The notes: a model not told the origin generated them from the sequence alone. A stretch of DNA of 64,000 nt from Sandaracinobacteroides saxicola (GCF_014117445.1 NZ_CP059851.1:3026501-3090500); one strand, 5' to 3'; shown: positions 10,059 to 18,664, counted from the first letter of the stretch. Numbers and translations: made by a program.

Positions 10059-11069
10059 TCAGGCGGCCGGAGCCGGTTCGGCGGCAGCCGCGGGGGTTTC
10101 AGCGGCAGGGGCAGCAGGCGCAGCAGCCGCCGGCGCTGCGGCAGCCGACACCGGGGCGGCGATCCCCGGCCCCACCGGCGTGATGCCGCCCTCCTTCTGC
10201 TTCATCCGCACCCAGTCCAGGAACTTCTCGCGCGGCAGCACCTCGACCGCGATCGGCATGAAGCCATGCTTGGTGCCGCACAGCTCGCTGCACTGGCCAT
10301 AATAGACGCCCGGCCGGTCCACCTTGAACCAGGTCTCGGTAATGCGGCCCGGAATGGCATCCATCTTCACCCAGAAGGCCGGCATCGCCCAGCTGTGCAG
10401 CACGTCCGCCGCCGTGATCAGCATCTTCACCGTGGCACCCGCCGGCACCACCACGCGGTTGTCCACCTCCAGGTGCAGCGGGCCGTCGTTCGGACCCAGC
10501 TCCTTCGCTTCCTTCGGCAGCGCGTCGAAGCTGATGTCGCCATAATCGGGATATTCGTAGGACCAATACCATTGGTGCCCGGTCGCCTTGATCGTCACGT
10601 CCGCCTTGGGCGGATCATATTGGTTCGCCAGCAGCCGGAAGCTGGGCACCGCGATGAACACCAGGATCAGCGCCGGCAGCAGCGTCCAGATCACCTCGAT
10701 GGTAAAATTGTGCGTCGTGGTGGAGGGCGTGGGGTTCGCCGCGGCGCGATAGCGGATCACCACCCAGGCCAGCAGCCCCAGCACGAACAGCGAAATCGCC
10801 ACCATCAGCGGATCGAGCACATGCTGCGCCAGGCTCGCCGCCTCCTTGCCGATCGGCGTCACAGGGGTCTGCAGGTCCCAGCCGCCATCGGGCTGGCCGA
10901 TCCCCGGCGTCGGCGCCATCCGCTGATACAGCGGTGCCGCATCCGGCGCGGTCGCCGCAGCCGCCACCGGGGCCGCACCCGCGGCCGGCGCCGCATCCTG
11001 TGCCCACGCAACGGTCGCACCGCTCAGGATGAGCGCCGCCAGACCGATCCGTACCGTCCGTCCAATCAT
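10059..11069 (-). CDS. ctaC: Cytochrome c oxidase subunit II
   Basis: 336 residues from the ATG at 11069, giving a clear signal peptide (MIGRTVRIGLAALILSGA, then VAWA). Two membrane helices precede a periplasmic CuA domain with DVLHSWAMPAF and CSELCGTKHGFMPI, the full set of CuA ligands. The mature N-terminus and the C-terminal tail are Ala/Pro-rich linkers. No haem c motif is fused. First gene of the aa3 operon (ctaC-ctaD-ctaB-small-ctaG-ctaE-SURF1). Confidence 0.97.
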   Translation of the reverse strand: MIGRTVRIGLAALILSGATVAWAQDAAPAAGAAPVAAAATAPDAAPLYQRMAPTPGIGQPDGGWDLQTPVTPIGKEAASLAQHVLDPLMVAISLFVLGLLAWVVIRYRAAANPTPSTTTHNFTIEVIWTLLPALILVFIAVPSFRLLANQYDPPKADVTIKATGHQWYWSYEYPDYGDISFDALPKEAKELGPNDGPLHLEVDNRVVVPAGATVKMLITAADVLHSWAMPAFWVKMDAIPGRITETWFKVDRPGVYYGQCSELCGTKHGFMPIAVEVLPREKFLDWVRMKQKEGGITPVGPGIAAPVSAAAAPAAAAPAAPAAETPAAAAEPAPAA

Positions 11070-11207
11070 TCCAGCCCCTTTACCGGCACGGGCGCCACGC
11101 GCGGCGCCCACCACTTGAGTCTCTGCCGCCATATACCGCCCACCCCCTCGCCTCAAGCGCCGACTGCCCGGTGCGACTTTTGATGCCGGGTGAAGCTCGG
11201 GCGAGCG

Positions 11208-12026
11208 CTACGCCGCCAGGTCGGCAAAGGTCGCCTGGCCCTTGGTCATCTGCGCCGTCACCGCCTTCGCCATGTCCTCGCCCTGCAACATCGCCGCATT
11301 CCAGACCGCGACATATTCCAGCCCGTCCTCGATCGTCCGCCCCCGGCCATGGTTCAGCACCTGCTTGATGCCGGTGATGGCGAGCGGGCTCTTCTTCGCA
11401 ATCTCCGCCGCCATCACCAGCGCCGCGTCCACCGTTGCCGCATGGTCCGGCAGAACCCTGTTCAGGAACCCCTGGCGGCCCGCCTCGTCCGCCGTCCAGC
11501 GCCGGCCGGTGTAGGCCAGCTCGCGGATCAGCCCCTGCGGCAGCAGATGCGGAATCCGCTGCAAGGTGCCGACATCGGCGACGATGGCAATGTTCACCTC
11601 CTGGATGGTGAAGAAGGCGTCCGCACTGCCCAGCCGGATGTCGCAGGCCGTCACGAAATCCACCCCGCCGCCGATGCAGCCGCCCTGGATCGCCGCGATC
11701 ACCGGCACCCGGCACTGGTCCACCACCGTGAACGTGTCCTGCATATGCTTCACATGCCGGCGGAACTTTTCCCGCGCCCGCCCCGCGTCGGCGCTCTGGT
11801 TGCCCAGGCTGGTGCCCGCCCATTTCAGGTCCAGCCCCGCCGTGAAGTGCCTGCCCGTGGAGCTGATCACCACCGCCCGCACGCTGGCGTCCGCATCGAT
11901 CTCGGCGAATCCGTCGATCAGCTCGGTCCAGAAGGCGCCGTTCATCGTGTTCAGCTCCTGCGGCCGGTTCAGCCGCAGGTGCGCCACATGATCCGCCACA
12001 CTCAGGTCGAACGTGCTGTATCCCAT
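11208..12026 (-). CDS. Enoyl-CoA hydratase/isomerase family protein (crotonase)
   Basis: 272 residues from the ATG at 12026. The crotonase fold is shown by HFTAGLDLKWAG (oxyanion-hole loop), CIGGGVDFVTACDIRLGSAD and a C-terminal helical region. The GGVDFVTACDIRLGSADAFF segment and DLKWAG resemble delta(3,5)-delta(2,4)-dienoyl-CoA isomerases of the ECH1 group, so an isomerase role in unsaturated fatty acid degradation is possible. It is divergent from the [2Fe-2S] gene, separated by about 45 bp that must hold both promoters. Confidence 0.88.
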   Translation of the reverse strand: MGYSTFDLSVADHVAHLRLNRPQELNTMNGAFWTELIDGFAEIDADASVRAVVISSTGRHFTAGLDLKWAGTSLGNQSADAGRAREKFRRHVKHMQDTFTVVDQCRVPVIAAIQGGCIGGGVDFVTACDIRLGSADAFFTIQEVNIAIVADVGTLQRIPHLLPQGLIRELAYTGRRWTADEAGRQGFLNRVLPDHAATVDAALVMAAEIAKKSPLAITGIKQVLNHGRGRTIEDGLEYVAVWNAAMLQGEDMAKAVTAQMTKGQATFADLAA

Positions 12027-12071
12027 GATTGCCAGTTCCTCTGCTGCCGCCTCCGGTGTATGAAGGCGCGC

Positions 12072-12608
12072 ATGACAAGCTTCACCGTCAACGGCAACCC
12101 CGTCAAATATCAGCTTCCGGCCGACACGCCGCTGCTCTGGGCGCTGCGCGATGCCAGCAACCTGACCGGCACCAAGTTCGGTTGCGGCGCCGGCCTGTGC
12201 GGCGCCTGCACCGTGCATGTCGATGGCGTCCCCACCCGCAGCTGCCAGGTGACCATCGGCGACATCGAAGGCACGCTCGTCACCACGATCGAGGGGCTGT
12301 CCGAAGACCGCAGCCATGTCGTGCAGCAGGCCTGGCTTGCGGAGCAAGTCCCGCAATGCGGCTATTGCCAGTCCGGGATGATCATGGCGACCGTCGCCCT
12401 CCTGAAAACCACCCCGGAACCCACGCGGGAGCAGATCCGCGAGCAGATCACCAACCTCTGCCGCTGCGGCACCTATCCCCGCATCGAAAAAGCCATCCTC
12501 CGCGCCGCCGCCGCCATGAAAGCCGGCGAAGCCATCAGCGTGGTGCCGGGACCGGAAACCACGGTGGAGGAAGCGGCACGCCGGGTGCCGAGCCTCCAGT
12601 CATCGTAA
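12072..12608 (+). CDS. [2Fe-2S] small subunit of a xanthine-oxidase-family hydroxylase (IorA-like)
   Basis: 178 residues; an alternative ATG at 12060 adds four. The plant-type cluster is C38, C43, C46 and C58 (KFGCGAGLCGACTVHVDG) and the second, hydroxylase-type cluster is C96, C99, C130 and C132 (CGYCQSGM; CRCGTYPRI). This is the electron-transfer subunit of molybdenum hydroxylases such as isoquinoline 1-oxidoreductase. The large molybdopterin subunit that normally follows is not in the window. The C-terminus is extended by about 25 residues. Confidence 0.88.
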   Translation: MTSFTVNGNPVKYQLPADTPLLWALRDASNLTGTKFGCGAGLCGACTVHVDGVPTRSCQVTIGDIEGTLVTTIEGLSEDRSHVVQQAWLAEQVPQCGYCQSGMIMATVALLKTTPEPTREQIREQITNLCRCGTYPRIEKAILRAAAAMKAGEAISVVPGPETTVEEAARRVPSLQSS

Positions 12609-12685
12609 GCTGTTGATATCGAGTCCGAATTCGCTGTTTGCGACTGTGATTCCAATATGTTATTGGTTTCGGCGGAGACCGGGCT

Positions 12686-12937
12686 GTGGCGCTTTCAAAT
12701 TACGATCGCGAAGTGAAATCAAATTTCGACGCCTTGCAGCGCGAACTTGGCAACCTGCTGCCGCATCACGCGGGGCAGTACGCCTTGATGCAGAACCGCC
12801 AGATCCTCCAATTCTGCGCGACGATGTCCGATGCCGTCCGTGAAGGCGTCCGGCGGTTTGGCGAGGCGCCCTTTTCCGTTCAGGAGATTACCGATCAGCG
12901 TCTCGACATCGGAACGCTGATCAGTGCTTCCCATTGA
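12686..12937 (+). CDS. Small hypothetical protein paired with a retropepsin-like gene
   Basis: 83 residues from a GTG at 12686. Mostly soluble and probably helical (SNYDREVKSNFDALQRELGN); no membrane segment. No family recognised. Its stop overlaps the next gene, whose GTG start lies 12 bp upstream of it, so the two are almost certainly co-translated. Confidence 0.65.
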   Translation: MALSNYDREVKSNFDALQRELGNLLPHHAGQYALMQNRQILQFCATMSDAVREGVRRFGEAPFSVQEITDQRLDIGTLISASH

Positions 12938-13355
12938 GGGGCGGCTTCTCCGCAACGGCCTGCCAATGGTCGAAATCAGGTTGTTCGATGCCTTCTGCAA
13001 CCCGATGGAACTGCGCCCGCTTCACGACGCGCCGCTGACGGCGCTGGTCGATACCGGCGCCAGCATTTCCGGCGTCTATTTCTCGCTCTATCGCTCAATG
13101 GGCTTGCGAACGATCCGGGACATCCCTGCCATCGGTATCGGAGGGGAGCAGAATTGTCCGGCGTCGCTGGTCCGTCTTGCCCTCGTCAAACAGGCCGAGG
13201 CCATCAACGACGTCAACGGCTTCTACATCCTGCCAGACGATGTGACCGTCGCCGCAATCCAGAACCATGGGTCGTTCGACATGATCCTTGGCATGGATGT
13301 CATCCGAACGCTCGGGCTGACCATCGAGCGAAGCGGCAGTTTCCGTCTGGGATAA
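12924..13355 (+). CDS. Retropepsin-like aspartic protease
   Basis: 143 residues from a GTG at 12924. TALVDTGASISGVYFS (D43-T-G-A) is the active-site signature of retropepsin-type aspartic proteases, and ILGMDVIRTLGLTIER (from residue 121) matches the conserved flap-proximal ILG-D motif of the same fold. One DTGA per chain implies a homodimer. No signal peptide or membrane anchor. Overlaps the upstream small gene by 14 bp; the pair may be an operon in which the small protein is a partner or substrate, which is a guess. Confidence 0.8.
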   Translation: MLPIEGRLLRNGLPMVEIRLFDAFCNPMELRPLHDAPLTALVDTGASISGVYFSLYRSMGLRTIRDIPAIGIGGEQNCPASLVRLALVKQAEAINDVNGFYILPDDVTVAAIQNHGSFDMILGMDVIRTLGLTIERSGSFRLG

Positions 13356-13448
13356 GCCGGCCGGCGGCTTCACACTTGGCTGCTTGGCCTACTTGCACAG
13401 TCTGAAGATTCCGGAAATCGTTCGAGAAATTGTTCAGGCCGTCGGCGA

Positions 13449-13523
13449 AAATGGTGATTTGCGAGCACCGAAGCGCAGCGACCTTGATGGTCGTGAGCAT
13501 CGGAGCGCAGCAAATCGCCATTT
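13449..13523. repeat. Inverted repeat between the retropepsin and PuuD-like genes
   Basis: Arms 13449-13462 (AAATGGTGATTTGC) and 13510-13523 (GCAAATCGCCATTT) pair with one mismatch around a 47-nt interior that itself has a short GCGACC/GGTCGT stem. It lies between two convergent genes and could act as a terminator or be a relic of a small mobile element. Confidence 0.55.
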
Positions 13524-13556
13524 GCAGCCCCGGCATGGACGATTTATCGAGCGATT

Positions 13557-14135
13557 TCACACCGCCAGATACATCTGCGTCACCATCGCATACAGCATCG
13601 GCATCGAGAGGATGAAGTTCGTCCGGCTGAACATCATTGCCGTCGTCGCCGCCGCGGCCTTCGCCTCCGGCGTCGCGTCCACGATCCCCAGCGCCTTCTT
13701 CTGGTTCGGCCAGATGAACACCCAGACGTTGAACGCCATCACCATGCCCACATACATGCCGAAGCCGATCACCTTGAAGCCGTCCTGGAACGTCAGCGCC
13801 TCGATCAGATAGCCCTTCAGATGCGCCACGATCAGCCCGGTCAGCAGCGTCGCGATCGCCGCCCAGCGGAACCAGAACAGCGCCTCGGGCGCGATATATT
13901 TGCTCACCCCCGGCTTCAGCTCGGCCGGCACCTTCGGCATCGTCGGGATCTGCACCAGGTTGAAGTAATAGAGGAGGCCGATCCACAGCACGCCCGAAAT
14001 CACGTGAAAGAACACGAACCAGGGCGCCAGATAGGCGCCGCCGAACTGGTCGCCATGGAACACCACCATCGCCGACACCAGCAGCAGCACGCCGATCAGG
14101 ATCGCCGTGTTCAGATTGCCCAAAATCTTGCTCAT
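13557..14135 (-). CDS. PuuD-like (urate oxidase N-terminal domain) membrane protein
   Basis: 192 residues, ATG at 14135. Four or five hydrophobic helices, with FFHVISGVLWIGLLYYFNLVQ early in the chain, match the membrane domain of PuuD, the cytochrome-linked urate hydroxylase. Full PuuD carries a C-terminal cytochrome c domain; none is present here and there is no CxxCH. Many sphingomonads carry such a stand-alone version annotated only as urate hydroxylase PuuD. No other purine-catabolism gene is nearby, so the function remains open. Confidence 0.75.
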   Translation of the reverse strand: MSKILGNLNTAILIGVLLLVSAMVVFHGDQFGGAYLAPWFVFFHVISGVLWIGLLYYFNLVQIPTMPKVPAELKPGVSKYIAPEALFWFRWAAIATLLTGLIVAHLKGYLIEALTFQDGFKVIGFGMYVGMVMAFNVWVFIWPNQKKALGIVDATPEAKAAAATTAMMFSRTNFILSMPMLYAMVTQMYLAV

Positions 14136-14248
14136 GTTCCGCGTCCCTGTCCGTTAAACCATTGTCCCTGCAATAGCGCCATCGCCCGCGCCGTTGCAAT
14201 CGCCATCACGGCTGACTAGCGTCCTTTCCAGTTGCACTGAAATGGGGC

Positions 14249-14343
14249 GGCACCGGCCCGCTCCCCCACCCGACCGCCCTGCGCCAGTATCCTATGGGCG
14301 GTCGGGTGGGGGAGCGGGCCGGTGCCGACTCTGACGAAGTCAG
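14249..14343. repeat. Long inverted-repeat element, copy A (perfect 31-bp arms)
   Basis: Arms 14249-14279 and 14296-14326 are exact reverse complements over 31 bp, separated by 16 nt. A second small hairpin follows (CTGAC-GAA-GTCAG, 14331-14343), ending 10 bp before the EamA transporter start at 14354. The same two-hairpin layout with related sequence occurs at 51862-51958. Confidence 0.9.
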
Positions 14344-14353
14344 GTAAACAAGA

Positions 14354-15250
14354 ATGCGCCTCGGCCCCATCCTCACCTACGTCATCGGCATGGCCTTCTT
14401 CTGCGCCATGGACGCCTTCATGAAACATCTGGTCGGCGTCATGCCCGCCAGCGCCGCCACCTTCTGGCGCTATGCCGCCGCCTTCGTCTTCGTCATCCCC
14501 TTCTGGCTGCATGCCGGCCGCCCCGCCATCACGCGGGAGATGCTGCCGATCAACATCCTGCGCGCCGTCTTCGGCTCCATCTCCGCCGTGCTCTTCTTCT
14601 GGTCCCTCACCGTCCTGCCGCTGGCCGAGGCGGTGACCATCGCCTTCGTCGCGCCGCTGATGATCCCGTTGCTCGCCGCCGTGCTGCTGCGTGAAAAGCT
14701 CCAGGCCTCCAACCTCGCCGCCGGCGCGTTCGGCTTCGCCGGCGTCCTCGTCGCCGCCGGCATCGACCCCGCCATGCTCGCGCCCGAGCGGCTGAAAGGC
14801 ATCGGCGCGCTGCTGCTCGCCGCCCTCTTCTACGCCCTCGTCATCATCATCACCCGCCTGCGCGCCGCCAAGGACGGCCCCTCCGTCCTCACCCTCCTGA
14901 ACGCCGCCTTCGCCGCCATCCTGATCGGCGGCTTCGTCGTCGCCACCCAGCCGCCGTCCGCCTGGCTGCCACCCACCCCGCTGGACTGGCTCGCCATCGC
15001 CGGCGTCGGCCTCACCGGCGCCGTCGCGCTCCAGCTCATCGCGGTCGCCTATGCCAAGGTCGAGGCGCAGGTGCTCGCCCCCTTCGAATATACCGCGCTG
15101 CCCTGGGCGGCGCTGTTCGGCTACGCCTTCTTCGCCGAACCCGTGGCGCTGCGAACCTGGCTCGGCGCCGCCATCATCATCGCCGCCTGCCTCTGGCAAA
15201 GCCGCCGCCAAACCCCCGACCTCAGCCAACCCCAAACCCCAGCGGCTTGA
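14354..15250 (+). CDS. DMT superfamily (EamA) transporter
   Basis: 298 residues with ten hydrophobic segments in two EamA halves; each half ends in a helix typical of drug/metabolite exporters (for example FNAxP-like LPLAEAVTIAFVAPLMIPLL in the first half and LAPFEYTALPWAALFGYAFF in the second). It probably exports a small metabolite. The start follows a long inverted-repeat element by 10 bp, so a transcript beginning upstream would carry that stem in its leader. Confidence 0.9.
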   Translation: MRLGPILTYVIGMAFFCAMDAFMKHLVGVMPASAATFWRYAAAFVFVIPFWLHAGRPAITREMLPINILRAVFGSISAVLFFWSLTVLPLAEAVTIAFVAPLMIPLLAAVLLREKLQASNLAAGAFGFAGVLVAAGIDPAMLAPERLKGIGALLLAALFYALVIIITRLRAAKDGPSVLTLLNAAFAAILIGGFVVATQPPSAWLPPTPLDWLAIAGVGLTGAVALQLIAVAYAKVEAQVLAPFEYTALPWAALFGYAFFAEPVALRTWLGAAIIIAACLWQSRRQTPDLSQPQTPAA

Positions 15251-15253
15251 TTT

Positions 15254-15330
15254 CCCCTCCCTCCCGCGAAGCGGCGAAGGGAGGGGCGACTCGCGCAGCG
15301 AGCAGGGGTGGGTGGCGGCCCCATCCCCCT
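15254..15330. repeat. REP-like double-hairpin element
   Basis: CCCCTCCCT (15254-15262) pairs with AGGGAGGGG (15278-15286), followed by CTCGC-GCA-GCGAG. Lies between the convergent EamA and M23 genes and shares its layout with 24212-24265 and 61421-61457. Confidence 0.7.
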
Positions 15331-15340
15331 GACTCCGCGC

Positions 15341-16726
15341 TTACTTTCGCCAGGTCGCCACATACCGCACGCCATCGTCCGTCTCATACCCCGCGACCCC
15401 GCGCGTCAGCAGCCCGGCCTTGCGCGCCGCCTCCCAGGCATCCTGATAGGCGGCGTTGGTCAGCCCATGGCGCTGCATCCCGCCCGCCGGCGTCGCCGCG
15501 TTGGCGATCGCCACGATGAACGGCGCGCCCCCCAGCCGATAGCCGTTGACATAGGCGATATTCTTCCCCGCCTTGCTGTTCTCGTCATAAAAGGCCTGAT
15601 ATTCCGCCGGCGTCAGCTGCGACCGCGCCGTCCAGGCCCCAACATCGCGCTTCTCCCAGATCGCGCTGTACCGCCGCCCGCCGCTGTCCACCACCGAGAC
15701 GGAGACCGGCACGAACCCCTCCTTCTTCCAATTGTCCATGGCATTCTGGTGAAAGGCCGCCTCCTTGCCATGATAGACGCGATAGCCCGGCCCGGCGACT
15801 TTCCGGAACAGCGCGGCATAGCGCACGCCATCGTCGCGATAGCTCTCCAGCAGCACCGGCCGGAAGCCGTCCTTCTTCGCCGCGTCGAACTTCGCCTGAT
15901 AACCATCGGCGTCCAGCCCATGATAAGCGCGCAGAGTCCCCGCCGTCGCCGGCCGGAAAACCGCATTGACGAACGCATCGCCGCCCTTGTTGGTCATGTC
16001 CAGCCACACCGGCTGGTATCCGGCGATCGCCGCCTGGTCGAACAGGCACTGGTAATCGACGATCGGCAGCCCGTGCCGCGCCACCTCCACGCTGCCGGCG
16101 CTCATCGGACCCGGAACCTTGCGGGCGGTATGGCTGTTGCCCGCCACGAAGCGCTGGTCCGGAATCGAACAGATCCGCGCGCGTCGGTTGCGCTTGCTGT
16201 CGCCATTGTCCTGCAGGAAGCCACCCACCGTGGTGATCGGATCGGTCGCCCGCGGCACGCCGACCTCGAAATGCAGATGGTCGCCACCGGCGCAGCCGAC
16301 CTTGCCCTCGTCCCCCAGATAATCCCCGGCCTTCACCACGTCGCCCACCTTGCGCCCGGCCTTCACCTTGGTGCTGTCCTTTCGCATGTGCGAATATTTG
16401 CTCCACTCGCCATTGGCATGCTCGATCCACACATAATTGTTGGTGCAGGGCTTGCCGCTGTCGCTGTCGATCTGGGCGCTGAAACTGTCCTCGATGAAGC
16501 GGATCGTCCCCGGCGCCGCCGCGACGATGCGATAGGGCTCGCTGCCACCCTTGCCCACCAGGTCATAGCGGCCGATCGGCGTGTGCGTCTTCTCGTCCCG
16601 GTTCACCTTCATCTCGGTGCCGTCGGCATAGGGAATGCGATACAGTCCGGTCGACACCGGGATCGTCTGCGCCGTCGCCGCCACCGCGCATAGCGCCACA
16701 CCACCGCAAAGCAGAGTATTGTTCAT
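15341..16726 (-). CDS. Secreted M23 metallopeptidase with C-terminal tandem repeats
   Basis: 461 residues with a signal peptide (MNNTLLCGGVALCAVAATAQ). Residues about 50-165 form an M23 (LytM-type) domain; WIEHANGEWSKYSHM and GDHLHFEVG supply the HxH zinc motif. The rest is a series of repeats with DGVRYAALFRK, GRRYSAIWEKR and DGVRYVATWRK, matching the bacterial tandem-repeat (BTRD1-like) domain known from polyglycine hydrolases. A cell-wall or protein-degrading exported enzyme is likely. Monocistronic, facing the EamA gene. Confidence 0.85.
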   Translation of the reverse strand: MNNTLLCGGVALCAVAATAQTIPVSTGLYRIPYADGTEMKVNRDEKTHTPIGRYDLVGKGGSEPYRIVAAAPGTIRFIEDSFSAQIDSDSGKPCTNNYVWIEHANGEWSKYSHMRKDSTKVKAGRKVGDVVKAGDYLGDEGKVGCAGGDHLHFEVGVPRATDPITTVGGFLQDNGDSKRNRRARICSIPDQRFVAGNSHTARKVPGPMSAGSVEVARHGLPIVDYQCLFDQAAIAGYQPVWLDMTNKGGDAFVNAVFRPATAGTLRAYHGLDADGYQAKFDAAKKDGFRPVLLESYRDDGVRYAALFRKVAGPGYRVYHGKEAAFHQNAMDNWKKEGFVPVSVSVVDSGGRRYSAIWEKRDVGAWTARSQLTPAEYQAFYDENSKAGKNIAYVNGYRLGGAPFIVAIANAATPAGGMQRHGLTNAAYQDAWEAARKAGLLTRGVAGYETDDGVRYVATWRK

Positions 16727-16790
16727 GGTCCCATCCTCCCGGACGGAACATTAACAGATTTCAAGAAACATTAACAGAGTTCATGGGCGG

Positions 16791-17585
16791 TCACAGAAAC
16801 CGCGCCACCACCTCACGATAGCTGCGGCTCACCTTCACCGTCGCGCCGCTCGCCAGGGTCAGGAAACATTCGCCGTTGGTGTGCGGCTTCACCTGCTTCA
16901 CATTGTCCAGATTGACGATTGTGCTGCGGTGCACCCGCTGGAACTTGCGCGGGTCCAGCCGCCGCTCCAGATCCTTCATCGTCTCGCGCAGGATCAGCGT
17001 CTGGTCGGCGGTCGTCAGGCACATGTAATCCCCGGCGGCGTCGATCTTCTCGATGCGGTCCACCTCCACGCGGAAAATCTGCCCCTGGTCCTTCACGTTG
17101 ATCACGCGCTCGAACCGGTCGGCACCGGTCTCCAGCGCCGGGGCCAGCTCCACCACCGCGTCCGGGTCCACCTCCGCCAGCCGTGCCGCCAGCCGCTCGG
17201 CCTCCATCGCGCCCCGCTTCTCGTTCAGCACCTTGCGCACCCGCTCCATCGTCTGCGCCAGCCGCTCCGGCTCCACCGGCTTCATCAGATAATCCACTGC
17301 CTGCGCCTCGAACGCGCGGATGGCATGGTCGCTGAAGGCGGTCACGAAGACGAACAGCGGCGGCTCCACATCAGCGAGCGCGCCCACCACGCTGAAGCCG
17401 TCAAACCCCGGCATCTGCACGTCCAGGAACACCAGGTCGGGCTTCTCGGTGCGGATGGCGCGGATCGCCTCCCGGCCATTGGTCGCCCGGCCCACGATCT
17501 CCACATCGTCGAACGGCTGCAACCGCAGCTCCAGGCCCTGAATCGCCAGCGATTCATCATCCACCAACAACGTCCGGATGCTCAT
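16791..17585 (-). CDS. LytTR-type response regulator
   Basis: 264 residues. The N-terminal receiver has D9/D10 and the phospho-acceptor D55 (LVFLDVQMPGFDG); the C-terminal LytTR DNA-binding domain shows VEKIDAAGDYMCL-like sequence, KFQRVHRSTIVNL and a C-terminal VSRSYREVVARFL. It pairs with the sensor kinase upstream, whose stop overlaps its ATG by 4 bp. The target genes are unknown. Confidence 0.93.
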   Translation of the reverse strand: MSIRTLLVDDESLAIQGLELRLQPFDDVEIVGRATNGREAIRAIRTEKPDLVFLDVQMPGFDGFSVVGALADVEPPLFVFVTAFSDHAIRAFEAQAVDYLMKPVEPERLAQTMERVRKVLNEKRGAMEAERLAARLAEVDPDAVVELAPALETGADRFERVINVKDQGQIFRVEVDRIEKIDAAGDYMCLTTADQTLILRETMKDLERRLDPRKFQRVHRSTIVNLDNVKQVKPHTNGECFLTLASGATVKVSRSYREVVARFL

Positions 17586-18664
17586 GCCGCCTCCGTCTGA
17601 AATGCAATATCGATAATCACGCGCAACCCTTGCGGCTGATTGGGCACCAGCTCGAACCGGTGGTCCGGGCCAAAGGCCTGCAACAACCGCTCCCGGATGT
17701 TGCCCAGGCCAACCCCCGTCCCTTCCGATGTCGGGCCGACTTTTCCCTCGATCAACCCCGGCCCGGTGTCCGCGACCGAGATTTGCAACCGTTCACCGAC
17801 AATCCGCGCCGACACGTCGATATCCGCGCCCTCCTCCTGCGGCGTCACCGCATATTTCACCGCATTCTCCACCAGCGGCTGCAACAGCAGGCTCGGCAGC
17901 CGCCCCTCCAGCGCCCGCGGTTCGATGTCGAAGGTCGCACGAAGCCGGTCCTCGAACCGCGTCCGCTCGATCTCCAGGTAGAGCTTCAGCGCCGCCACCT
18001 CCTGCTCCAGCGTCGCCATCCCCGCCTGCTCCCCCACCAGGCTATAGCGCAGGAAGCTCGACAGCCGAGAGAGCATGGTGTTCGCCCGCTCGGTCTGCTG
18101 CAACAGCACCAGCGTGGAGATGCTGTTCAGCGTGTTGAACAGGAAATGCGGGTTGATCTGGTATCGCAGCATTTCCAGCTGCGCGGCATTGGCCTGGCTC
18201 GCCATCCGCTCCAGCCGGTCGGACTGTTCGTCCAGCAGCAGGTAATAGTTGATGCCGTAATACAGCCCCGTCCACGCCCCCAGCACCGCGAGCGTCAGCA
18301 GGATGGCACCGAAAAACTCCACCCCCTGCGGCCGCCAGCCGGCTTCGTAGAATGTCGCGTGCGCCCACACCTCCAGCACCGAAAACAGCACTGCCGCCAC
18401 GATCAGGATGGCGACCGTCAGCGTCCACACCCACACCGGTTTCAGCCGGATGATCAGCCGATAGGCCCAGGCCATCAGCAGCGTCAGCGAAAAGCCCGTC
18501 ACCGTCACCAGGATGGTGGGCAGGATGAACCCCACCCCCATGCGGTTGGCCAGGCCGCCGAGCGCCCGCAGCATGAAATAAGCGATCCAGCCGCCCGATT
18601 GCAGCACCCAGAAGGCGCGGTTCTTGTCCGTGAAAAACCCCTGCGGGCGCCCCGTCACCGTCAT
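17582..18664 (-). CDS. LytS-family sensor histidine kinase
   Basis: 360 residues. About four N-terminal membrane helices, a short coiled linker, then the His_kinase domain with phospho-acceptor H173 in YQINPHFLFNTLNSIST, the N box (LLLQPLVENAVKYAV) and G boxes (VADTGPGL, GTGVGLGNIRERL). No extracellular sensor domain is visible, so sensing is probably within the membrane. First gene of the kinase-regulator operon. Confidence 0.93.
   Translation of the reverse strand: MTVTGRPQGFFTDKNRAFWVLQSGGWIAYFMLRALGGLANRMGVGFILPTILVTVTGFSLTLLMAWAYRLIIRLKPVWVWTLTVAILIVAAVLFSVLEVWAHATFYEAGWRPQGVEFFGAILLTLAVLGAWTGLYYGINYYLLLDEQSDRLERMASQANAAQLEMLRYQINPHFLFNTLNSISTLVLLQQTERANTMLSRLSSFLRYSLVGEQAGMATLEQEVAALKLYLEIERTRFEDRLRATFDIEPRALEGRLPSLLLQPLVENAVKYAVTPQEEGADIDVSARIVGERLQISVADTGPGLIEGKVGPTSEGTGVGLGNIRERLLQAFGPDHRFELVPNQPQGLRVIIDIAFQTEAA

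Noticed and set aside
15254-15330. CRISPR-like array among the GC-rich repeats
   Set aside because: The repeats are single double-hairpin REP-like units scattered between genes; there are no regularly spaced copies with unique spacers and no cas genes.
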